Part shown: in pieces, positions 1 through 5,933 of the stretch
How positions within the stretch are numbered: position 1 is the first letter of the stretch
Layout of the letters: the number at the start of each line of letters is the position of its first letter
Source: an uncultured beta proteobacterium
GTDB taxonomy: Bacteria > Pseudomonadota > Gammaproteobacteria > Burkholderiales > Burkholderiaceae_C
DNA: 9,076 bases
Direction of reading: 5' to 3'
Assembly: GCA_903914985.1 (NCBI GenBank)
Contig: CAIWRE010000202.1
Location: forward strand, 1-9,076
The notes under the pieces: model-generated
Told to the model about the DNA's origin: nothing
Database searches by the model: none
Seen by the model: the letters and a program-made list of their open reading frames with translations, nothing else
Made by a program: the position numbers and the translations under genes

Positions 1-1778
1 GGTTACGGCCTGCGTTGTCAGAAGGTGCATCCATCCCCTGCCCGCGTTGCGGTGGTTCCGGCCACATCCGCGATACCGAAAGCTCGGCACTTCAAATTTT
101 GCGCATCATCCAGGAAGAGTCCATGAAGGACAGCACCGCCTCCGTGCTGTGCCAGGTGCCCGTCGATGTTGCCTCTTTCCTGCTGGACGAAAAGCGTTCG
201 GAGATCGCCAAGATCGAAATGAAGCAGCGCATCAACGTGCTTATGGTTCCCAACAAGACGCTGGAAACCCCGAACTACAAGCTCGAGCGCCTGAAACACG
301 ACGACCCGCGTCTGGACCACATCGAAGCCAGCTACAAAATGGCCGACGACATGGAAGAGGCCACCGGCGTGACACGCCGCTCCCAAGAGCCCACCAACAA
401 GCAAACGCCCGTCATCAAAGGCGTGCTGCCAGACGCACCGGCACCCGTGGCACCGGTCAAAGCGCCTGCGCCGCAAGCAGCACCGGCGGCTGCCAAAGCA
501 GCGGCACCTGCGGCCGCAGCACCGGAAGCTGCATCCGGCGGCCTGTTGGGTTGGATCAAAGGCCTGTTCTCTTCTCCTGCGCCAGCGGCCAAAGCGGCTC
601 CCGCAGCCGTACCAGCAAAAACCGAGGAACGCCGTGACGGTCGCGGAAACCGCGAAGGTGGACGTGACGGCGGCCGTGGTGGTCGTGGCGGCGAAGGCCG
701 CGGACCGCGCAGCGATGCCGCTCGTGGCGAAGGCCGTTCGGAAGGTCGTGGCGAAGGACGCAATGGTGAGCGCGGCGGACGCGGCGGCCGTGGCCGCAAC
801 GGCGAACGCGGCGCACAACGCGAACGTTTTGACCAGGACGGCAAACCCATGGGCGCCGAGCTGGATGCAGCCAATGTGTCCGTGGACGGCGAAGCACCAC
901 GCCAGGAACGTGCCCCTCGCACAGAGCGCGGCGAACGCGGCGGCCGTGGCCGTAGCGGCGAACGCAATGCTGAGCGCACTGAGTCCGGCGAAGCCGTCGC
1001 ACCCATGGGCGCTGAGGGTGCCAGCGCAGAGCGCGAACCCCGTGAGCCCCGTGAAGGCCGTTCGCGCGGCGGACGCGGCAGGCGCAATGACCGTGGGCCC
1101 CGCACTGAGGATGGATCCACGGAGGGCAGCACCAACGTTGAATCGCAAGACGCACCAGCCACGACGGACAGCAACGCAGCCAATGAAGGCCGTGAACCCG
1201 GCCAACGCCGCTCGCGCGACCGCTATGGACGTGACCGTGGCGAGCGCGGTGGACGCAATGACCGGGGGGATCGCACCGATGCATCCGGCCAGACCGTCAG
1301 CGCGCAAGCCGAGGGTGAGCCGGAAGTCGAACATGTGGTTCGCGCCTCGTACTTCACCCAGCCCGCTGCAGCGCCTGCACCGGTAGTTGCCGAAGCGCAC
1401 ACACCGGCACCTTCGACATCTGATGCCGAAGCTTCTGTGGCTGCTGTCACAGTGACACCGGAGGCACCCGCGCTTGCACCTGTTATTGCCCCCGCGGCAG
1501 TGGCAACCCCAGCACCGGCACCTGCCACCATGCCCAAAGTAGGCGGTTTTGCACTGCCTTTGGACGAACTGCAAACCGTGGCACAAAGCTCGGGGCTGCA
1601 GTGGGTGAATTCTGACCCCGCCCGCATCGCGGCGGTGCAAGCCGCTATCGCCGCCGAAGTGCCCGTGGTTCATCCACCGCGTGAGCGCCCTGCTCCTGTG
1701 GCGATGGACCAAGGTCCCCTGGTCCTGGTGGAAACCAAGCGTGACTTGGCTCAGCTCAAGCTGCCGATGGGTGAGTAA
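1..1778 (+). CDS. rne: Ribonuclease E, C-terminal part (5' end outside window)
   Basis: RNase E is the endonuclease that starts mRNA decay, processes rRNA and tRNA precursors and scaffolds the RNA degradosome at the inner membrane. The frame is open from the first bases (codons begin at base 3, 591 codons visible), so the S1 and DNase I-like catalytic domains lie upstream. Visible in order: the zinc-link CPRCGGSGH (Cys codons at 39 and 48), which in the family holds the tetramer together; the small domain with NVLMVPNKTLETPNYKLERL (about 228-296); an Ala/Pro-rich linker (about 435-535); GGLLGWIKGLFSS (537-575), an amphipathic helix like the membrane-targeting segment of E. coli RNase E; an Arg/Gly/Glu-rich arm (about 624-1275), probably RNA-binding and disordered; a second Ala/Pro linker (about 1365-1530); and a folded-looking tail (about 1548-1775) with WVNSD and LVLVETKRDL. 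The first visible segment matches betaproteobacterial RNase E closely. The catalytic domains cannot be assessed here. Confidence 0.95.
   Translation, partial: LRPALSEGASIPCPRCGGSGHIRDTESSALQILRIIQEESMKDSTASVLCQVPVDVASFLLDEKRSEIAKIEMKQRINVLMVPNKTLETPNYKLERLKHDDPRLDHIEASYKMADDMEEATGVTRRSQEPTNKQTPVIKGVLPDAPAPVAPVKAPAPQAAPAAAKAAAPAAAAPEAASGGLLGWIKGLFSSPAPAAKAAPAAVPAKTEERRDGRGNREGGRDGGRGGRGGEGRGPRSDAARGEGRSEGRGEGRNGERGGRGGRGRNGERGAQRERFDQDGKPMGAELDAANVSVDGEAPRQERAPRTERGERGGRGRSGERNAERTESGEAVAPMGAEGASAEREPREPREGRSRGGRGRRNDRGPRTEDGSTEGSTNVESQDAPATTDSNAANEGREPGQRRSRDRYGRDRGERGGRNDRGDRTDASGQTVSAQAEGEPEVEHVVRASYFTQPAAAPAPVVAEAHTPAPSTSDAEASVAAVTVTPEAPALAPVIAPAAVATPAPAPATMPKVGGFALPLDELQTVAQSSGLQWVNSDPARIAAVQAAIAAEVPVVHPPRERPAPVAMDQGPLVLVETKRDLAQLKLPMGE
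777..1088 (+). repeat. Two diverged 156-nt direct repeats inside rne
   Basis: Within the RNase E arm, a segment starting at 777 recurs in frame at 933, exactly 156 nt (52 codons) later. Both copies begin with RGGRGR(N/S)GER and both carry PMGAE at the same internal offset (codons from 846 and from 1002). The first 31 residues of each copy match at about 16 positions. The remaining 21 residues have diverged, apart from their general Arg/Glu/Pro bias. This looks like an old internal duplication in a low-complexity linker, not a mobile repeat. A third RGGRGR at about 1065 falls out of the 156-nt register. Confidence 0.6.
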
Positions 1779-1791
1779 GGTATCGGTAGGT

Positions 1792-1806
1792 GCCGCTTGC
1801 TGCGGC
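1792..1806 (+). other. Small hairpin between rne stop and terminator
   Basis: GCCGC (1792-1796) and GCGGC (1802-1806) are perfect reverse complements around a 5-nt TTGCT loop. The hairpin starts 13 nt after the rne stop codon and sits just upstream of the rho-independent terminator. It could protect or present the 3' end of the rne message, but a 5-bp GC stem is common by chance in this base composition. Confidence 0.35.
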
Positions 1807-1811
1807 GCATG

Positions 1812-1839
1812 AAAAAAGGGCACTTCGGTGCCCTTTTTT
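1812..1839. terminator. Bidirectional rho-independent terminator between rne and hemY
   Basis: A perfect 6-bp stem GGGCAC (1818-1823) / GTGCCC (1828-1833) encloses TTCG (1824-1827), giving the very stable C(UUCG)G tetraloop on the rne side. Six A (1812-1817) precede it and six T (1834-1839) follow it, so a U-tract is made in both directions and the A/T runs can extend the stem. It ends rne transcripts from the left and hemCDXY transcripts from the right. The hemY stop codon (1838-1840) lies partly inside the T-tract. Confidence 0.92.
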
Positions 1840-3070
1840 ATTCCCGGCGCTGCACCACGGCGTCGAGCGCGCGTTGCGCGTCTCGTTTGAGCTCCAGGTC
1901 GGTGGTCAAGGCCACGGACTGGCGGAACAAGTGCTGTGCTTTGCCCCACAGCCCCAGACGGGCACACATAGCGCCTGCAAGGTACTGCAGCAAAGCATCG
2001 CGCGGTGCGGCCATTTGAGCCGATTCGATGCGCGACAGCCAGGCAGTGTCAGGGGCACTGTCTTGATGACTGAAGCCCATCTCAATCGTTCGCACCACTT
2101 GGCGACGCTGGCTGTTTGTCAGCGTATCCGGTTCGCGCACCATGCGCTCCCACACCGGCAGCAGCCATACGCGGGACTGCGACGCTTGCGCACCCAGCGC
2201 CAGCCAGTGCTGGGCGGCCGTCAAGGCCACGTCCGTCATGGCGCGTTCGTGGGCATCCAGTAGCCCCCAGGCCTGCAATAGTTGCGCAGGGTCTTTGGCG
2301 GCAGACAGCAGTTCCATCGACAGCGCACGCGAAATGCTCTCGCCGCTGCCCTTGGCCATGGCTTTGTGCTTCACCAACAGGCGCACCGTTTCCAGCGCAA
2401 GGGCTGTCTTGCCTTGCAAGCGGGCAACCCTGAAACGCAGCCGCAACGCCACTGTGCGCCGGGCTGCGCCCTGCGGTAAGCGGTCCAACCATTGCATGGC
2501 GGCATCCGCGTCGTGGTCGTCCAGTGCCCAGCGCGCTGCCCGAAGATGAAACCCGTCCTGTGTATCTGCGACAGCCGGGTCGGCCAGGGCCTGACTGGCC
2601 TGATGGAAATGGCTGTCGCGTACCGCGCGGTCTTGCAATGCATGGGCACTTTCCGATGCAAGCAAATGCAATATGGCCTGAAGGCGCGCGTTGCGACGTA
2701 CCGAATCCTCCTCCGGGTCGGGACCCACTTGCAGGGCCAGCGCATGTTCTGCTGACTTGCGTGCGCGCACAAAACGCCCTGCCACCAGTTGCGTCAACGC
2801 ATCCACCAAAGAGGCATGCACCAAGCGCTCGCGGTGCTGTGTGCGCCATCGCCGGGCCTGCGCTGGGATGCTGGCGAAGGCCGCAAACCCGCGCAGCGCC
2901 AGATGCAGCAGTAAAAAAGCGCCAGCAAGCACCAGCAATGCCAAATTCAAAGAGACATCAATGCGATAGGGTGGCCAAAACAATGTCACGGTGCCCGGGT
3001 TTGCTGATGCAAAAAGTGCACTGGCCGCTGCCACGCCGAACAGCGCCATGAGCCAAAAGACGGCGCGCAT
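1838..3070 (-). CDS. hemY: HemY, membrane protein of the heme operon with TPR-like repeats
   Basis: HemY is an inner-membrane protein encoded at the end of proteobacterial hemCDXY operons. It is thought to assist late tetrapyrrole synthesis, possibly as a scaffold, and its biochemical role is not settled. It is unrelated to the protoporphyrinogen oxidase also called HemY in Bacillus. The 410-residue product matches the family's usual length of about 400. Two hydrophobic segments (about residues 4-22 and 41-66) flank the family-typical stretch NPGTVTLFWPPYRIDVSLN (residues 24-42). The rest is Ala/Leu/Arg-rich helical sequence consistent with TPR repeats facing the cytoplasm. The ATG lies 3 bp after the hemX stop, with only a weak AAGG-like ribosome site, so translation is probably coupled. 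The TAA stop overlaps the T-tract of the terminator. Confidence 0.92.
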   Translation of the reverse strand: MRAVFWLMALFGVAAASALFASANPGTVTLFWPPYRIDVSLNLALLVLAGAFLLLHLALRGFAAFASIPAQARRWRTQHRERLVHASLVDALTQLVAGRFVRARKSAEHALALQVGPDPEEDSVRRNARLQAILHLLASESAHALQDRAVRDSHFHQASQALADPAVADTQDGFHLRAARWALDDHDADAAMQWLDRLPQGAARRTVALRLRFRVARLQGKTALALETVRLLVKHKAMAKGSGESISRALSMELLSAAKDPAQLLQAWGLLDAHERAMTDVALTAAQHWLALGAQASQSRVWLLPVWERMVREPDTLTNSQRRQVVRTIEMGFSHQDSAPDTAWLSRIESAQMAAPRDALLQYLAGAMCARLGLWGKAQHLFRQSVALTTDLELKRDAQRALDAVVQRRE

Positions 3071-3073
3071 GCC

Positions 3074-4117
3074 TTAGCGCCCCGACGCGGCGGTGGAAAG
3101 TGCCGCCAGCGTGTCGTCTAAGCGGGGGAGTTCCAGTGTGCGCATCCGCATCCGCACTTGTTGCAGCAAAGCGGCGGCAGTCTGGGTCTTGCGGGACTCC
3201 GGCGCAAAGTAGCGACGAAGCACCGTCGAGGCAGTCGCCAGATCCGCCCGCGCCTGCTCAACCTGCCGCGCCAATAGACCTAAACGGGCATTGAGGATGC
3301 GCAGCTTGAAGTTTTCGCGCAAAAAGAAAGATTGCTCAGGCGACAGCAGCGCGGCTTCGGGTTCCGAAATCTTACTCACCCGTACCAGGTCCTTGACCTC
3401 GGCCTGCAGCTGGGCCCAAACGCGCAGCCACCATTGCGAAATCGCCTCCTGAGGTTTGCGCGCCAGCGTCTCTGGAGGACGGGCCAGGCCTACCGCGTTG
3501 GCAATGGGCAGGTCGTCGGCCAGCAGTGCCAGCTCATCAAGCTGCAGCAAGAGCGTGGGCGTGTCGGACAAGGGCGTAGCCTGAATGCGTGCGACGTCAC
3601 GGGCGATCGCCCGCTGCAGAGGCGCCAGTCGGGGTTGCGCGGTACGTGCGAGGCGGTTGTCGGCTGACTTGAGAGCCGCAAGCATGGGATCTACGCTGCC
3701 CGTGAACTGCGCTTGCTGCTGCGCCAGCCGGATGGACGAATCAATGTCCGCAACCAGGTTTTCATCCCTGGAGCGTGACAAGCTCTGAATCAACTCCTCT
3801 ACCTGGGTGCGCTGTAAAGCCACTTCGGCGAGTTTGGCGTCGCTTACCGCAAGCTTGGCAGCAGTTTCAAGTGCCAGGTCTTGCGCTTGGCGCGCGCTGC
3901 TTTTGGCTTCGGTGGCCTGTCCGATCGCGTCGGCGCTTTGGCGCGCAAGTTGCTCTTGCATAGACGTCACTTTTTGCCATACCAGCACGCCAGCCAGCAA
4001 CGCAAGTACCGCAACTGCCGCCGTGCAATAGACCAACCAGCCACCGGCTGACTGACGCCCGGGCGAAGCATGCCTATCAGGGAGGGTGTCAGGTGCTTCG
4101 GTCGGGAGAGTGGTCAT
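3074..4117 (-). CDS. hemX: HemX, membrane-anchored protein of the heme operon
   Basis: HemX sits between hemD and hemY in proteobacterial heme operons. It is often mislabelled uroporphyrinogen-III C-methyltransferase. I see no SAM-binding tetrapyrrole methylase motif, so that label should not be used here. The 347-residue product has a polar, Pro-rich N-terminus, one membrane helix (about residues 26-47) and then an Ala/Gln/Glu-rich likely coiled coil (about 50-120), with the bulk of the protein predicted outside the cytoplasm. Family-like segments are the run around SRSRDENLVADIDSSIRLAQ and, near the C-terminus, EQSFFLRENFKLRILNARL followed by LRRYF. The start chosen is the ATG at 4117, which overlaps the hemD stop by four bases (ATGA), a classic coupled junction. 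A longer open frame to 4246 only overlaps hemD and is not credible. The precise function is unknown. Confidence 0.9.
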   Translation of the reverse strand: MTTLPTEAPDTLPDRHASPGRQSAGGWLVYCTAAVAVLALLAGVLVWQKVTSMQEQLARQSADAIGQATEAKSSARQAQDLALETAAKLAVSDAKLAEVALQRTQVEELIQSLSRSRDENLVADIDSSIRLAQQQAQFTGSVDPMLAALKSADNRLARTAQPRLAPLQRAIARDVARIQATPLSDTPTLLLQLDELALLADDLPIANAVGLARPPETLARKPQEAISQWWLRVWAQLQAEVKDLVRVSKISEPEAALLSPEQSFFLRENFKLRILNARLGLLARQVEQARADLATASTVLRRYFAPESRKTQTAAALLQQVRMRMRTLELPRLDDTLAALSTAASGR

Positions 4118-4920
4118 GCGTCGGATTCTATCGACGCTACTATCTCGGCCAGCAAAGGCCGCGCCTCGTGCACCCGGCCGAACCCGGCATTGCGCGCGGC
4201 GGCAGCGATGCGGGGGTGGGTCGCCAGGGCCCGGGCATGGGTCCAACGCTGTTGTGGCGCTGCCTCCAATAAGTAGCCAAGTCCCTCGGCGCTGCTCAAA
4301 ATCCAGACCGATCCGTCAACCGCAGCTTGTGCGACCCATTCCAGGTCTTCCTCATTCCAAACAGGTGCACGCCGCTCGTAGGCCACCACAAAGTCCACTT
4401 TACCGCCGGCTGCATGAATGTGCTGCGCCAACCATTCGCGGCCCGTGCCATGCGCTGACGGCATGGCATGTGACTCGCCCGCTGCGCTGCCCCGCACGAT
4501 CAGCACCCGCTTTGCGGGCATGACTTGCGATCGCACCACACTCCACAGTCCCTCTGAGTCGAACTGAGCGCCGTTCAGGGCGGGTGCATCAATACAGTCT
4601 TGCGGCACGCCACAGACCTGCAAAACATTTCGACTGCCAGGACCGGTAACCCACGCCCGCAGCGATGTACTGAAAGGATTTGCAAGCCCGGTCGGTCGAT
4701 GGGCAAAGAAGTGTTTCGCCGCATTGCCGCTGACGAACATCACGGCGTCGTACACCTGAATCTGACGCCAGGCATCAGCCAATGCCGTGCTGTGGGCCAC
4801 CGGCCCGATACAAATCAAAGGCCATGAGACCGCGTGCACTCCCTGTGCCCGCAGGTCGGCAACCCAGGCTTGCGCCTCTTTGGCCGGACGGGTGACGATG
4901 GCGCGGGGCAAGGCGGCCAA
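4114..4920 (-). CDS. hemD: Uroporphyrinogen-III synthase
   Basis: HemD converts hydroxymethylbilane, the HemC product, to uroporphyrinogen III, inverting ring D; this is the branch point for heme, siroheme and cobalamin. The 268-residue product fits the family (about 250-270). This fold is poorly conserved, but the usual landmarks are present: AIVTRP (7-12), PLICIGP (34-40), FVSGNAA (62-68), LIVRGSAAGES (140-150) leading to GREWLAQ (160-166), VVAYERR (178-184), WILSSAEGL (206-214) and THPRIAAAARNAGF (234-247). The loop between IVRG and GREW is longer than in many homologues. The start must be TTG at 4920, because the next in-frame codons upstream lead straight to the hemC TAA nine bases away; a second TTG at codon 4 is the only close alternative. 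No Shine-Dalgarno is visible, so translation presumably depends on ribosomes arriving from hemC. Confidence 0.93.
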   Translation of the reverse strand: MAALPRAIVTRPAKEAQAWVADLRAQGVHAVSWPLICIGPVAHSTALADAWRQIQVYDAVMFVSGNAAKHFFAHRPTGLANPFSTSLRAWVTGPGSRNVLQVCGVPQDCIDAPALNGAQFDSEGLWSVVRSQVMPAKRVLIVRGSAAGESHAMPSAHGTGREWLAQHIHAAGGKVDFVVAYERRAPVWNEEDLEWVAQAAVDGSVWILSSAEGLGYLLEAAPQQRWTHARALATHPRIAAAARNAGFGRVHEARPLLAEIVASIESDA

Positions 4921-4929
4921 TGTCGATGT

Positions 4930-5841
4930 TTAAGCGTTTTGAGCGGCTACTGCAAGCTGCAGTTCTTGGGCTACTTGTTCACCCAAACGCACAGCCGAAG
5001 CCAGGTCGGGCACCACAGCCTGTCCACTCACCTGTACCAAAGGATGTACGCCTTCGGGATCACCCCAGGCGGCTTGTAATTGCAAGAGATTCCCGGAAAA
5101 AGTCGCATGCGCGGCAAGCGGCATGGAGCAACTTCCGCCCATGACCCGGCTCACGGCACGTTCCGCCGAAACGGCAAGCAATGTGGGCAGGTGCACCAGA
5201 GGACCCAGCACCTGGGCCACATCAGTGCGGTCCTCCGGGATCTCGATCCCCAGCGCCCCCTGACCGGCGGCGGGCAGCATCACAGAGGGCTCGAATACCT
5301 GGGCAATGCGCGACTCCAACTCCAAACGCTTGAGCCCGGCCGCTGCGAGCACGATGCCATCGTACAGGCCCTCATCAAGCTTCTTCAAACGGGTATCGAG
5401 GTTGCCTCGAAGGGGCTCAATGCGCAAATCCGGACGCAAGGCACGCAGCAGTGCGACCCGGCGCAGACTGGAAGTGCCCACCACCGCACCCTGGGGCAGG
5501 TCGGAAAAATTCGGATACCGGCTCGACACCCAGGCGTCACGCGGGTCTTCGCGCTCCATGACGCAAGCCAAGGCAAACCCTGCGGGCAGTTCCATGGGCA
5601 CATCTTTGAGCGAATGCACCGCCAGATCGGCACGACCCTCCTCGAGCGCGGTTTCCAGTTCTTTGACAAACAATCCTTTGCCGCCGACTTTGCTCAAGGA
5701 TCGGTCCAAAATTTGATCGCCCTTGGTGGTCATTCCCAGCAGACTGACCTGGTGGCCCAGACTCTGAAGCAGGGATTGCACATGGTGGGCTTGCCAAAGC
5801 GCCAGACGGCTCTCACGGGTGGCTATGGTGAAGTGTTGCAA
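4930..5841 (-). CDS. hemC: Porphobilinogen deaminase (hydroxymethylbilane synthase)
   Basis: HemC joins four porphobilinogen units into hydroxymethylbilane on a covalently bound dipyrromethane cofactor in the cytoplasm. Numbering from TTG at 5841 (303 residues; family about 300-315): TIATRESRLALWQ (5-17), GKGLFVKELE (54-63), HSLKDVP (76-82) with the catalytic Asp80, TSSLRR (123-128) and RGNLDTRL (145-152) with substrate-binding arginines, AAGQGALGIE (191-200) and GGSCSMPLAAHA (235-246) with the cofactor-carrying Cys238. The sequence is confidently full length from residue 4 on. The start is uncertain. TTG at 5841 places the conserved IATRES near the N-terminus, as in the family, and leaves room for a promoter. 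ATG at 5898 has a better ribosome site (GAGGGG, 8 nt before) and would add 19 residues containing codons such as CTA and ATA that look like non-coding sequence. It is the first gene of hemCDXY. Confidence 0.93.
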   Translation of the reverse strand: MQHFTIATRESRLALWQAHHVQSLLQSLGHQVSLLGMTTKGDQILDRSLSKVGGKGLFVKELETALEEGRADLAVHSLKDVPMELPAGFALACVMEREDPRDAWVSSRYPNFSDLPQGAVVGTSSLRRVALLRALRPDLRIEPLRGNLDTRLKKLDEGLYDGIVLAAAGLKRLELESRIAQVFEPSVMLPAAGQGALGIEIPEDRTDVAQVLGPLVHLPTLLAVSAERAVSRVMGGSCSMPLAAHATFSGNLLQLQAAWGDPEGVHPLVQVSGQAVVPDLASAVRLGEQVAQELQLAVAAQNA

Positions 5842-5933
5842 AGTTGTTCGCCATTGGTAATTTATGGGAAGGCTAGTGGCCTGATGGAATGCTAGCATGG
5901 CCAACGCCCCTCGAGATTCACCCGGACAGCCCC
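5842..5933. promoter_or_regulatory. Divergent hemC / ppc control region
   Basis: This gap of about 92 bp lies between divergently read hemC and ppc and is visibly more AT-rich than its flanks around 5852-5870, so both promoters should lie in or near it. A weak + strand candidate for ppc is TTGCAA (5836-5841) with TAATTT (5858-5863), spacer 16. On the - strand, CATAAA within the same AT-rich patch could be the hemC -10. Neither matches the sigma-70 consensus well. The region also holds CCATTGG (5851-5857), with CCA/TGG arms, and a perfect palindrome at 5889-5898. These are inferences; no regulator can be named. Confidence 0.45.
5889..5898. promoter_or_regulatory. Perfect 10-bp palindrome with ATG on each strand
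   Basis: ATGCTAGCAT reads identically on both strands. On the + strand its ATG is in frame with ppc and would extend Ppc by 15 residues. On the - strand its ATG is in frame with hemC and would extend HemC by 19. It may be an operator half, or simply a chance palindrome between two divergent genes. Confidence 0.3.

Noticed and set aside
18..1967. Very long open frames antisense and out of frame to rne (for example 649 codons on the - strand)
   Set aside because: They arise from the GC-rich, repetitive Arg/Gly/Ala codons of rne. Their products are Cys/Arg/Ala-rich without any recognisable domain, and the frame crosses the terminator into hemY.
3074..4117. HemX as uroporphyrinogen-III C-methyltransferase
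   Set aside because: This is a common database label, but the protein has no visible SAM-dependent methylase motif and consists of a membrane helix, a coiled coil and a helical domain.
4118..4246. 43-residue N-terminal extension of HemX
   Set aside because: It lies entirely within hemD. The ATG at 4117 overlapping the hemD stop gives the normal HemX N-terminus just before the membrane helix.
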